DNA of 64,000 nt from Rhodobiaceae bacterium (GCA_003330885.1 CP030277.1:3770001-3834000), one strand, 5' to 3'; counted from the first letter of the stretch, positions 25,860-33,724 are shown. Notes: generated by a model not told the origin, from the letters alone. Program-made: numbers and translations.

Positions 25860-26315
25860 ATGCAACAGATGAGCACACCAGAATCCGCCGCCGCCGGTAC
25901 CTACAAAAACGCTGCAGCGAAAGACGCACAGGGCGACGCGACCTTCTCGATCACCCAGCTCGCAGATGAGTTCAATGTGACCACCCGCGCAATCCGTTTC
26001 TATGAAGACAAGGATCTGCTTCACCCGTCCCGTCAGGGGCAGACACGCGTATACCGCCCCCGTGACCGCGCCCGCCTCGCACTGATTGTTCGCGGCAAGT
26101 CTGTTGGTTTTTCACTCGGCGAAATCAAAGAACTGATTGATCTGTACGACACCTATGGTGACGAGCGTCAATATCTGATCGCCCAGGAAAAATTCCGCGA
26201 ACAGATCGCAAATCTTGAGCAGCAGAAACAGGACATCGACGTTCAGATCGAACTGCTTCAGGAAGGCTGTGATCGCATGCTTCAGCTCGCAAAGCAGGCA
26301 GACGGCGAAGCCTGA
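25860..26315 (+). CDS. MerR-family regulator (LiuR-like)
   Basis: A 151-residue regulator. After a 30-residue disordered start, the MerR winged helix reads F-S-I-T-Q-L-A-D-E-F-N-V-T-T-R-A-I-R-F-Y-E (about 31-51), followed by L-L-H-P-S-R and the R-V-Y-R-P-R-D-R-A-R-L wing. The C-terminal part is a long coiled-coil dimerisation helix with a single cysteine, so a metal-sensing role is unlikely. MerR proteins of this type control leucine, isovalerate or fatty acid catabolism, and an acyl-CoA dehydrogenase follows. The upstream palindrome overlaps its own promoter, indicating autoregulation. Codon choice is that of a well-expressed gene. Confidence 0.88.
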   Translation: MQQMSTPESAAAGTYKNAAAKDAQGDATFSITQLADEFNVTTRAIRFYEDKDLLHPSRQGQTRVYRPRDRARLALIVRGKSVGFSLGEIKELIDLYDTYGDERQYLIAQEKFREQIANLEQQKQDIDVQIELLQEGCDRMLQLAKQADGEA

Positions 26316-26327
26316 TAAATGAACCTG

Positions 26328-26424
26328 GTCGCGCAGGTCACTGCGCGACGAGCTCATGGTTCCAAGGTCACACATGATGCGGCGGATGCCGATTGATTGA
26401 GGGACGTGCAGACTTGTGCACGTC
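26328..26424 (+). promoter_or_regulatory. Two perfect hairpins between merR-like and acyl-CoA dehydrogenase genes
   Basis: Hairpin 1 pairs GTCGCGCAG (26328-26336) with CTGCGCGAC (26341-26349) across a 4-base loop. Hairpin 2 pairs GACGTGCA (26403-26410) with TGCACGTC (26417-26424) across 6 bases. Neither has a U-run, so they are not ordinary terminators. They may set mRNA processing or stability in a shared transcript, or hairpin 2 may be a DNA operator. Confidence 0.45.
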
Positions 26425-26493
26425 AGCTCAACCGCCGCACGCGAATCCACATTCTTCAATTTGGTCCCGGGGGGACCTGGGAGTTCAAATCAA

Positions 26494-27651
26494 ATGTCCG
26501 TACTGCAAGTCGAAAAACCAGCCTGGATGACAGAAGATGTTGAGATCTTCGCCGACGCTGTTGGAAAATTCTGCGAGAAGGAACTCGCTCCCCACGTCGA
26601 CAGTTGGGAGAAGAACGAAATCGTCGATCGGGACATTTGGTACAAGGCAGGCGAAGCCGGCATTCTTTGCGCGTCTGTTCCCGAGGAATATGGCGGTGCC
26701 GGCGGCAACTTTGCCCATGAAGCTATGCTGATCGACCAGTTCGGAAAAAAGGGCATCACGGGTTTTGGGGCATCACTCCACAACGCCATCATCGCTCCTT
26801 ACATCGTGCATTATGGCTCAGAAGAGCAGAAGCAGCGCTGGTTGCCAAAAATGGCGTCCGGAGAACTTGTTGGCGCCATCGCGATGACTGAACCGGGTAC
26901 TGGGTCCGACCTTCAGAACGTCAAGACGACCGCAAAGCTGGATGGCAACGAATATGTAATCAATGGCTCGAAGACCTTCATTACCAATGGTCAACAGGCT
27001 GGGCTGATTATCGTCGTCTGTAAGACAGACCCGGCTGCTGGGGCCAAGGGCACCTCATTGATCGTCGTTGAGACCGATGAGGCGGAAGGGTTCCGCCGCG
27101 GCCGCAACCTCGACAAGATCGGTCAGAAGAGCCAGGACACATCTGAATTGTTTTTTGACAATGTCCGTGTGCCCACCTCCAACCTTTTGGGAACGGAAGA
27201 AGGTCAGGGCTTTATCCAGCTGATGCAGCAACTGGCCTCTGAGCGTCTACAGATTGGCCTTCAGGGAGTTGCCATGATGGAAGCTGCGCTGGAGCAAACC
27301 GTCGACTATGTGAAAGAGCGCAAAGCCTTCGGCCAGGCTGTGATGGATTTTCAGAACACACAATTCAAACTTGCTGAGGCAAAGACGAAAACAACCGTCG
27401 CCCGTGTATTCACGGATCATTGCACGGGCCTTCTGTTGGAAGGCAAGCTGGATGCAGCGACGGCGTCTATGGCCAAATATTGGGTGTCTGACATGCAGTG
27501 CGAAGTGGTGGACGAATGTCTTCAGCTCCACGGTGGCTACGGATACATGAACGAATACCCCATTGCCCGCATGTACCGGGATGCCCGTGTGCAGAAGATT
27601 TACGGCGGCACAAACGAAATCATGAAAGTGTTGATTTCGCGCACGCTCTAG
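26494..27651 (+). CDS. Acyl-CoA dehydrogenase, long-chain (ACADL/IVD-like) type
   Basis: A 385-residue FAD enzyme that introduces the trans-2 double bond into an acyl-CoA. The ATG at 26494 follows a GGGAG site and gives the normal family length. Motifs: M-T-E-P-G-T-G-S-D (FAD and substrate loop, about 134), K-T-F-I-T-N-G, and R-K-A-F-G near 290. The usual catalytic glutamate position of medium-chain enzymes (Y-E-G-T) reads Y-G-G-T here, while S-E-R-L near 250 supplies a glutamate in the helix used by long-chain and isovaleryl-CoA dehydrogenases. This fits control by the upstream MerR protein. A strong terminator follows. Confidence 0.92.
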   Translation: MSVLQVEKPAWMTEDVEIFADAVGKFCEKELAPHVDSWEKNEIVDRDIWYKAGEAGILCASVPEEYGGAGGNFAHEAMLIDQFGKKGITGFGASLHNAIIAPYIVHYGSEEQKQRWLPKMASGELVGAIAMTEPGTGSDLQNVKTTAKLDGNEYVINGSKTFITNGQQAGLIIVVCKTDPAAGAKGTSLIVVETDEAEGFRRGRNLDKIGQKSQDTSELFFDNVRVPTSNLLGTEEGQGFIQLMQQLASERLQIGLQGVAMMEAALEQTVDYVKERKAFGQAVMDFQNTQFKLAEAKTKTTVARVFTDHCTGLLLEGKLDAATASMAKYWVSDMQCEVVDECLQLHGGYGYMNEYPIARMYRDARVQKIYGGTNEIMKVLISRTL

Positions 27652-27681
27652 TCGTCGCTGAGCATTGGCCAAAACAGGCAG

Positions 27682-27715
27682 AGCCTCGCCGAATTTTCGG
27701 CGGGGCTTTTTCTTT
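27682..27715 (+). terminator. Rho-independent terminator after the acyl-CoA dehydrogenase
   Basis: A 12-base stem AGCCTCGCCGAA (27682-27693) / TTCGGCGGGGCT (27696-27707) with one G-U pair and a tiny loop, followed by TTTTTCTTTT. A textbook terminator. Confidence 0.9.
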
Positions 27716-27787
27716 TCTGGACAGGCCGCATCCCAAATGGGACAGTTCCGTTTCAGGGGTACCTAAAACTGGGAAAGGTATTTGGGG

Positions 27788-28039
27788 ATGAGTGATTGGG
27801 TAAAACTTTTTGTCGCTGCTCTCGCATTGATGACACTTCCATTTGTTGGCCTGTCGGGCACGGCAATGGCGGACGAATATGATGATCTCGAAGCAGAGCT
27901 AGACGAGATTGAAGCCGAAGAAGACTTCGAAGATGAAATGGATGAGATCGAAGAAGACTTCGAAGACGAAATGGATGAGATCGAGGAAGATTTCGAAGAC
28001 GAAATGGACGAGATCGAAGACGAGATGGACGACTATTGA
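27788..28039 (+). CDS. Small secreted acidic repeat protein, function unknown
   Basis: An 83-residue protein. The ATG at 27788 follows a TTTGGGG stretch; a TTG two codons earlier is also in frame. Residues 1-28 form a signal peptide ending A-M-A, leaving about 55 residues of almost pure Asp, Glu, Met, Ile and Phe. The mature part has three tandem copies of an 11-residue unit containing F-E-D-E-M-D-E-I-E, coded by a 33-base repeat, then a shorter degenerate end. It would be strongly negative and periplasmic or outer-surface; cation binding is a possible role. I do not recognise the family. Own terminator at 28077-28107. Confidence 0.7.
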   Translation: MSDWVKLFVAALALMTLPFVGLSGTAMADEYDDLEAELDEIEAEEDFEDEMDEIEEDFEDEMDEIEEDFEDEMDEIEDEMDDY

Positions 28040-28076
28040 TCTGATCGCTCTGGTCTAGATCAAATCGAGCCAACAG

Positions 28077-28107
28077 CCTCCGGGGATATCTGTCCTCGGA
28101 GGTTTTT
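28077..28107 (+). terminator. Rho-independent terminator after the acidic repeat gene
   Basis: Stem CCTCCGGGGA (28077-28086) / TCCTCGGAGG (28093-28102) with one G-U pair, loop of 6, then TTTTT. The right arm plus tail (CGGAGGTTTTTCGTTTCAGAC) is copied almost exactly at 28120-28139, a partial duplication. Confidence 0.8.
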
Positions 28108-28199
28108 CGTTTCAGACCCCGGAGGTTTTCGTTTCAGACAAAGTGTTGCAAATGCGCACTCGACGAATACCGTAGCTATGACTAATCATATCATCAGAT

Positions 28200-28312
28200 G
28201 TTTTCGAAAGACGTACGAGGAGACCTACTCGGGGGAATAGGTCTTATCGTGTGAGGCGCGCTTCGCAGCTGCGCCAAGAGCCCTCGCTGGGAAACCGGCG
28301 GGGGTTTTTCTT
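28200..28312 (+). ncRNA. Candidate small structured RNA with intrinsic terminator
   Basis: Three hairpins in a row in a gene-free stretch: AGACCTA (28221-28227) / TAGGTCT (28238-28244) with a G-rich loop; GGCGCG (28255-28260) / TGCGCC (28270-28275); and a terminator stem CCCTCGCTGG (28281-28290) / CCGGCGGGGG (28295-28304) closed by a GAAA tetraloop and followed by TTTTTCTTTT. The preceding gene already has its own terminator at 28077, so an independent transcript is implied. It could alternatively be the end of an unseen leader. The 5' end and promoter are not identified, and I do not recognise a known RNA family. The rest of the 370-base gap (28108-28199 and 28313-28409) shows no gene. Confidence 0.5.
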
Positions 28313-28409
28313 TTCACTTTTGTTTGAGAGTTATTGTCAAACGCCTGTCACGTACTAGTTCCATTTTCCGCAGGGGCAATTCAACCGTGACATGGAGCGA
28401 GACAATAAA

Positions 28410-28619
28410 ATGCCAACGGGAACTGTGAAATGGTTCAACTCAACAAAAGGCTTTGGCTTTATTGAACCAGAAGAAGGCGGCAAAGATGCATTCGTCCATA
28501 TCACGGCAGTTCAGCAAGCTGGGCTGACGACGCTTAAAGATGGACAAAAGGTGAGCTATCAGCTCACCGAGGCCGACAATGGACGCATAGCTGCCCAGGA
28601 AATTTCATTAGAAAGTTGA
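28410..28619 (+). CDS. Cold-shock domain protein (CspA family)
   Basis: A 69-residue single cold-shock domain. The family start M-P-T-G-T-V-K-W-F-N is at 28410; an in-frame ATG at 28392 would add six unrelated residues and covers the ribosome-binding site. The RNA-binding motifs K-G-F-G-F-I (RNP1) and F-V-H-I (RNP2) are intact. CspA-type proteins bind single-stranded RNA and keep it unfolded, at low temperature or in normal growth. A candidate small RNA ends 100 bases upstream; whether it is functionally linked is unknown. Confidence 0.95.
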   Translation: MPTGTVKWFNSTKGFGFIEPEEGGKDAFVHITAVQQAGLTTLKDGQKVSYQLTEADNGRIAAQEISLES

Positions 28620-28626
28620 CGTTGGG

Positions 28627-29058
28627 TCACGCCGCCGCCGAAAGGGCGCCGCCGTTCGTTCCTTCTGCTGAGGAGATAAGCGCTTTTCGAAAGGCGAGCG
28701 GATCGGCGATAATCGGTAAACCGAACTGACCAATCTCTTCACCTCGAATATTCAACTGACCATACCCGAGCAATCGTCCGAGCCAGGGCTGTGATAATGT
28801 AATTGCCTGGATGCGATTGGCGGTGAACTCATCCGTCTTGATATTGAGTATGCCGCGCTTAAAGACAAACCGCCTATTTGTAACAACAAGCTCTGTCGTC
28901 CATTTGCGGATCTGCCGGGAAAAAAACATGTAGATCCCAATCAAGGCCCACCCGGCGACGAGCAGCCACATCCACGACGCCAAACTGTATGTCCAGTGAA
29001 AATGCCCCCGCGCGAGTATGTGTTCGCCTTGGGCCAGGGTCTTGTCAATATAGGCCAC
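28627..29058 (-). CDS. PH-domain (YdbS/DUF304-like) membrane protein
   Basis: A 143-residue protein with two hydrophobic segments (about residues 25-47) followed by a bacterial PH domain. The sequence T-E-L-V-V-T-N-R-R-F-V-F-K-R-G-I-L near residue 55 and the later L-L-G-Y-G-Q-L-N-I-R-G are typical of the family. The domain faces the cytosol; its role is unknown. It ends 7 bases from the cold-shock gene in convergent orientation. The C-terminus (S-A-A-A) is short and alanine-rich. Confidence 0.85.
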   Translation of the reverse strand: MAYIDKTLAQGEHILARGHFHWTYSLASWMWLLVAGWALIGIYMFFSRQIRKWTTELVVTNRRFVFKRGILNIKTDEFTANRIQAITLSQPWLGRLLGYGQLNIRGEEIGQFGLPIIADPLAFRKALISSAEGTNGGALSAAA

Positions 29059-29207
29059 GTTAAGCCTCCTTTTCTTGTCGCCTGGTCATCGGTGCCGGGC
29101 GCTTTCGTTTCATCATTTGTCTCCTTCAATATAGGGATTAATCGCGTCCATTTTGAGGCGTGTGGTAGGTTTTAGGAGCGAAAGACAAAGGAAAAGAGGC
29201 ACGGCCG

Positions 29208-29813
29208 ATGGCGGACATTGACTACTATTTCTCGACACTTTCCACCTGGAGTTATGTCGGGTCGCGGGCCTTTCGTGGTCTGGCAAAGCGCTACGACGCG
29301 CAGGTCCATCATAAGCCAACCAACCTCCTCACCTTGTTTGAAGCCACAGGCGGCCTTCCGGCCGGTCAGCGTCCACCCCAGCGACAGGCGTGGCGGAAGA
29401 TCGAGATGACGCGGTGGAGCAAAAAGCGCGGACTGCCCATGAACCTCGACCCGGCACACTGGCCGGTCAACCCGCGATTGGCGGATGGGGCCGTTATCGG
29501 CGCGATCCGAGACGCAGGTGAAGAGGCCGCTGGTGAACTCGCAGATGCTCTGATGCGCGCTGTTTGGGAAGAAGAGCGCAACATCGCCGAACCTGAAACG
29601 GTCGCTGCAATTGCAAACGAAAACGGGTTGGAGGGGCCGGCGCTTGTTGACGCAGCGTCGGGCTCAAAAATTTCAGAGGTCATTAAACAGAACACGCAAG
29701 ACGCGATTGACCGGGGGTTGTTTGGCGCGCCGTCCTACTGTCTTGGCGATGAATTTTTCTGGGGCCAGGACAGGCTCGACATGCTGGAGGACGCTCTTAA
29801 AGATCGCGCATGA
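29208..29813 (+). CDS. 2-hydroxychromene-2-carboxylate isomerase family (DsbA-like, GST-kappa)
   Basis: A 201-residue thioredoxin-fold protein without a CXXC pair. The start D-Y-Y-F-S-T-L-S-T-W-S-Y supplies the catalytic serine of the kappa/HCCA isomerase family, and G-A-P-S-Y-C-L-G-D-E-F-F-W-G-Q-D-R-L near the C-terminus contains the conserved cis-proline and typical ending. Characterised members isomerise hydroxychromene carboxylates in naphthalene breakdown using glutathione, but most members have unknown substrates. It is the first gene of a rightward run with two crotonases and two hydrolases, so it may act on an aromatic or unsaturated intermediate. Confidence 0.88.
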   Translation: MADIDYYFSTLSTWSYVGSRAFRGLAKRYDAQVHHKPTNLLTLFEATGGLPAGQRPPQRQAWRKIEMTRWSKKRGLPMNLDPAHWPVNPRLADGAVIGAIRDAGEEAAGELADALMRAVWEEERNIAEPETVAAIANENGLEGPALVDAASGSKISEVIKQNTQDAIDRGLFGAPSYCLGDEFFWGQDRLDMLEDALKDRA

Positions 29814-29879
29814 CTGCCTCGCCTTAGGCGCGAACGCCCGCTACACTTCTCTCAAACAACATATCCTGGGGAGGAGCGG

Positions 29880-30680
29880 ATGACGTACGAACAGATCATC
29901 TATGAGACCAAGGGCACCATTGCGCTTATCACACTGAACCGTCCGGACAGGTTGAATGCCTGGACGCCGCAGATGATGGAAGAACTGGCCCACGCGATTG
30001 AGGCGGCCAATGATGACAAAAGCGTTGGCTCCATTGTGATGACTGGCGCAGGCCGTGGCTTCTGCGCAGGCGCGGATATTGAGAGCACATTCAAAACACG
30101 CATCGATGGCAATGATCCCGGCAACGATACGGCAGGTGGCTCCGGCGGTGTGCCCGCGACTGTGGATTGGATCAAGCTCGTGCGTGAATCCAAACCGCTG
30201 ATTGCAGCGGTGAACGGCCCTGCTGTTGGCATCGGTGTGACCATGATCCTACCCTTCGACGTGATCGTCACATCAGACGCCGCGAAGTTCGGTCTGGTGT
30301 TTGTCAAAATGGGCATCGTTCCCGAGCTTGCATCAAGTCACTTCCTCATCTCGCGCATGGGCTGGGGCAAGGCGAGCGAGATGATGCTTTCTGCGCGTCT
30401 TTATTCAGGGCAAGAAGCAGCTGACCTTGGGCTCGCAGAACACTGTGTATCCTCCAATGAGCTGTTGGACAAAGCCATTGCCATTGGCGAGCAGATCGCG
30501 ACCAACCCGGACACCCAACTCCGCATGACTAAGAAACTGCTCACGGAAAATGCGGTCACCACGGATCTCGATGCAGCTCAGAAACTTGAAACCAAGTTTT
30601 TGCACGAATGTTGGGAAACACCGGAGCATGAGGAAGCCGTAAATGCATTCCTCGAAAAGCGGCCTGCGAACTTTCGATAA
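29880..30680 (+). CDS. Crotonase, enoyl-CoA isomerase-like
   Basis: A 266-residue crotonase-fold protein. The oxyanion-hole segments are present (F-C-A-G-A-D near 62 and N-G-P-A-V-G-I-G-V near 113). Of the two catalytic glutamates of true hydratases, the first position is not acidic, while the second lies in M-G-I-V-P-E-L-A-S-S, the pattern of delta3-delta2-enoyl-CoA isomerases, which need one glutamate. So isomerisation of a 3-enoyl-CoA is more likely than hydration. It follows the isomerase gene by about 65 bases and precedes another crotonase by about 40. GGGGAGG ribosome-binding site. Confidence 0.88.
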   Translation: MTYEQIIYETKGTIALITLNRPDRLNAWTPQMMEELAHAIEAANDDKSVGSIVMTGAGRGFCAGADIESTFKTRIDGNDPGNDTAGGSGGVPATVDWIKLVRESKPLIAAVNGPAVGIGVTMILPFDVIVTSDAAKFGLVFVKMGIVPELASSHFLISRMGWGKASEMMLSARLYSGQEAADLGLAEHCVSSNELLDKAIAIGEQIATNPDTQLRMTKKLLTENAVTTDLDAAQKLETKFLHECWETPEHEEAVNAFLEKRPANFR

Positions 30681-30718
30681 GTCGAGGACCAGACACCCTT
30701 AACCGGAAGGCCAGTCTC

Positions 30719-31597
30719 ATGGCAGATGTCGAGGTAGAGGTTGAGCGGGGCCGCATGCGTCTGACGCTCAACCGCCCTGAAAAACGAAATGCTCTGTCCT
30801 ATGAAGTGCAGCGCTTGTTAAGCGAGGCACTTTGGGACGCGGACAATGATCGCGACGTGCATTCCGTCATTCTGCGGGGGGAGGGTCAGGATTTCTGCGC
30901 GGGCTATGATCTCGCTGGCGCTGCGCCTCGCGACCGGGATCGGAATCTGCGCGGCGCGTCCAGCATTGATGATGATATCTGGCAGCTGGAGCGGCAACAG
31001 CGGTTTCGCATGGCGATTTTTGACATGCACAAGCCCGTCATTGCGCAACTCCACGGGCGCTGCCTCGCAGGCGGCACCGATATCGCATTTTTGAGCGACA
31101 TGGTGATTGCCGCCGATGACGCGGTGATTGCCTTTCCACCGGCCCGCGACCTGGGCTCCCTGCCCAATCAGATGTGGCTCTACCATTGCGGCCCGCAATG
31201 GGCAAAGCGTCTGCTGCTTACCGGGGACAGCATCACAGGCAAAGAAGCACAAGAGATTGGGCTTGTGATGAAGTCGGTGCCTGCAGACATGCTGGAAGCA
31301 GAAGTGGAAGGCCTTGCAGACCGGCTCGCGATGATCGACCCGGATCTGCTGACCACTCAGAAACGCGTGGTCAATTTGGGTTTGGAACTGATGGGAGCGA
31401 GAACGCTTCAACGGTTGGCGTGTGAAAATGATGCTCGCGGCCATCGTGCCAAAGCCGCCGACACTTTCAGACAGAATGCCGCAGAGAAAGGCCTGAAAGA
31501 AGCCTTCAGGGAGCGCGACGGAAAATTCGGTGATGGTCGGGTCCGGGTGAACGGTCCTGAGATACGCGATGCCGATGGCAATCTGGTGGAGGACTAA
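30719..31597 (+). CDS. Crotonase/enoyl-CoA hydratase family protein lacking usual glutamates
   Basis: A 292-residue crotonase-fold protein with recognisable CoA and oxyanion-hole segments (L-N-R-P-E-K-R-N-A-L, F-C-A-G-Y-D-L and C-L-A-G-G-T-D). At the region where hydratases carry both catalytic glutamates the sequence reads F-P-P-A-R-D-L-G-S-L-P-N-Q-M, with no glutamate at either position. Such variants often catalyse hydrolysis, decarboxylation or ring cleavage. A C-terminal extension of about 40 charged residues follows. Its stop is immediately followed by the start of the next hydrolase gene, indicating one transcript. Confidence 0.85.
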   Translation: MADVEVEVERGRMRLTLNRPEKRNALSYEVQRLLSEALWDADNDRDVHSVILRGEGQDFCAGYDLAGAAPRDRDRNLRGASSIDDDIWQLERQQRFRMAIFDMHKPVIAQLHGRCLAGGTDIAFLSDMVIAADDAVIAFPPARDLGSLPNQMWLYHCGPQWAKRLLLTGDSITGKEAQEIGLVMKSVPADMLEAEVEGLADRLAMIDPDLLTTQKRVVNLGLELMGARTLQRLACENDARGHRAKAADTFRQNAAEKGLKEAFRERDGKFGDGRVRVNGPEIRDADGNLVED

Positions 31598-32779
31598 ATG
31601 ACAAACGTAACGCCGCACGAAGTCGAACGCCTTCCCATTTTCTTACATTGGCAGGAAAAGTCAGCCTTTAAGGAAACCTATGCAGGTGCATTGGATACGA
31701 TTGTCGTCGAAGGACAGTACCTGAAACCAAAAGACGTGGACTCAGACACGGTCCTTATTTTCATGCACCCCACCGGCACCATGAACCTGTTGCCCATGCC
31801 GAACGCATTGGCGGCAGCTGGCGTCCACTGTCTCTGTTGCGGGAGCCGCTATCCCCACAATGACACGGCACTCATCATGGAAAAGGTCATCCTCGATCTT
31901 GGGCAATACATCAAATATGCCAAAGAGAAACTGGGCTTCAAAAAAGTGATCCTGGCCGGATGGTCCGGCGGAGGGTCGCTTTCCATGTTTTACCAGTCGC
32001 AGGCTGAGAAACCGACCATCACCGCGACGCCAGCGGGCGACGCTGTAGATGTCGTCGGCGCAGAGTTGATCCCCGCGGATGCAGTGCTTCAGCTTGCCGC
32101 CCATGTAAGCCGCGCGATCATTCTGACCGAATGGCTTGATGCCTCGATCATTGATGAAAGTGATCTTTCGAAGCGGGACGTCGACCTCAATCTCTACGAC
32201 CCGGACAATCCGAACCAGCCGACCTATTCTGATGCTTATGTGGAACGATACAGGGCGGCGCAGGTGTCCCGATCAAAACGGATCGATGACTTCGTCTGGA
32301 ACAAACTGGATGAGTTGAAAAAAGCAGGGCTCCCCAACGAAGAGTTCGGCTTTGTGGTTCATGGCACGATGGCAGACCCACGTTGGTTGGATCTCAATGT
32401 CGATCCCAATGACCGCAAGGGCCCGAACTGGTGTTTTATGGGCGACCCAAAGACCGTCAATATGATGCCGGCTGGGCTTGCCCGTTTCTGTTCGCTGCGT
32501 GCCTGGCTCTCCCAATGGTCCATTGAGCATTCCCGTGCCAAAGGGCCGGAATGCGCTGGTGACGTTACGGTACCCATTCTCGTCATTGAAAACAGTGCAG
32601 ACGATGGATGCACCCCGAGCCACGCAAAACGCCTGTTAGCCGGTGTACAGCATGACGACAAAGAGTTTCATGTGATTGAGGGCGCGACCCACTATTATAT
32701 CGGCCAGCCGGACAAGATGATGGCCGCAGTCGGCGTCGTCACAGACTGGTTGAGAAGAAAGTCTCTGTTAGAAGCTTGA
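31598..32779 (+). CDS. Alpha/beta hydrolase
   Basis: A 393-residue alpha/beta hydrolase. The nucleophile serine is in G-W-S-G-G-G-S near residue 124. The acid and histidine are probably D-D-G-C-T-P near 335 and the G-A-T-H-Y-Y segment near 363. A long insertion (about 150-290) forms the cap domain and explains the unusual length. The ATG starts at the first base after the upstream crotonase stop codon. Substrate is unknown; an ester, lactone or thioester made by the neighbouring crotonases is a reasonable guess. No signal peptide, so cytosolic. Confidence 0.85.
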   Translation: MTNVTPHEVERLPIFLHWQEKSAFKETYAGALDTIVVEGQYLKPKDVDSDTVLIFMHPTGTMNLLPMPNALAAAGVHCLCCGSRYPHNDTALIMEKVILDLGQYIKYAKEKLGFKKVILAGWSGGGSLSMFYQSQAEKPTITATPAGDAVDVVGAELIPADAVLQLAAHVSRAIILTEWLDASIIDESDLSKRDVDLNLYDPDNPNQPTYSDAYVERYRAAQVSRSKRIDDFVWNKLDELKKAGLPNEEFGFVVHGTMADPRWLDLNVDPNDRKGPNWCFMGDPKTVNMMPAGLARFCSLRAWLSQWSIEHSRAKGPECAGDVTVPILVIENSADDGCTPSHAKRLLAGVQHDDKEFHVIEGATHYYIGQPDKMMAAVGVVTDWLRRKSLLEA

Positions 32780-32797
32780 AAGTACCCCCACGTGAAC

Positions 32798-33724
32798 ATG
32801 TCGAGTCCCCTATCTTCTGAGCCAGTCCGCGCGAGTTTTGAGCGGGCGGAAGGTGCGCAATCCTATCTCGAGTGGAAGTCGAGCGAGGGTCTGCCGCCGC
32901 TCCACTTCGCCCACGCCAATGGGTTTAACGGGCTGACCTACCGTAAACTCCTGTCGTCGCTCGCTGATCGCTTCCACATCCGCGCCTGGGACGCGCGTGG
33001 TCATGGTCAGACAAGTCTCACCGCCAACCCGCAGACACAGCGCAGCTGGTATCGCTATAGCGACGATCTGGTAGCGCTGCTGGAACGATTTGCAGATGAC
33101 GCTGGCGGGCCAGTGTTGCTGGCAGGCCATTCCATGGGGGGAACCACGAGCATTCTCGCAGCCGCTCGGCGGCCTGACCTGGTCAAGGGGATTGTCTTGC
33201 TCGACCCCGTCATGATCCGGCGCAATCAGGGGCGCCTTCTTCAGTGGATGCGAAAGCTCGGCATTGGGTTGGGCCCTCATGATCTGGCAACAGGAGCAGA
33301 ACGCCGCCGGTCTGTGTTTCCTGACCGCTCAACCATGGTAGAAAAATATACGGGCCGTGGGGCCTTTACCTCCTGGCCGGTCGAGATGATTGCTGACTAT
33401 GTCGAGGGTGGAACCCGTGACCTGCCGAGCGGTGAGGTGGAACTCACCTGTGCACCTGCTTGGGAGGCTGCAAATTTCCGTGGGCATGAGCACGATACAT
33501 TTGTGGCGCTGCACAAAGTTAAATGCCCCATCAGCCTTGTTTACGCAGGGGCGGGGTCAACCTGCCGGGGAGACGCCCCGCAGATCATTGGGCGGCAGGA
33601 CAAACAGGGCACCATCTTGCGTCTTGGCACGGCGTCACATTTCCTGCCGATGGAGTTTCCCGAGATAGCGCGTCGCGAAATTGGTGCCCTTGAAGACAGG
33701 ATAGAGGCCCAGAAAAACCCTTAG
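32798..33724 (+). CDS. Alpha/beta hydrolase
   Basis: A 308-residue hydrolase with the classic order: oxyanion-hole H-A-N-G-F-N near residue 37, nucleophile in G-H-S-M-G-G near 110, and C-terminal histidine in T-A-S-H-F-L near 282. A GTG at 32792 is an alternative start two codons upstream; no good ribosome-binding site marks either. It belongs to the serine-hydrolase branch that includes esterases and haloperoxidases. It is the last gene of the rightward run that begins with the 2-hydroxychromene isomerase-like gene. An AAAAA/TTTTT pair after the stop is too weak to call a terminator. Confidence 0.85.
   Translation: MSSPLSSEPVRASFERAEGAQSYLEWKSSEGLPPLHFAHANGFNGLTYRKLLSSLADRFHIRAWDARGHGQTSLTANPQTQRSWYRYSDDLVALLERFADDAGGPVLLAGHSMGGTTSILAAARRPDLVKGIVLLDPVMIRRNQGRLLQWMRKLGIGLGPHDLATGAERRRSVFPDRSTMVEKYTGRGAFTSWPVEMIADYVEGGTRDLPSGEVELTCAPAWEAANFRGHEHDTFVALHKVKCPISLVYAGAGSTCRGDAPQIIGRQDKQGTILRLGTASHFLPMEFPEIARREIGALEDRIEAQKNP

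Noticed and set aside
27920-28030. Tandem 33-base repeats considered as a CRISPR-like or non-coding array
   Set aside because: The repeats are directly contiguous without spacers and keep one reading frame with mostly silent differences, so they encode a protein repeat.
27753-28073. 106-residue minus-strand frame rich in Arg, Leu and Ser opposite the acidic repeat gene
   Set aside because: Mirror image of the acidic repeat; no signal, no ribosome-binding site, and the plus strand has signal peptide and terminator.
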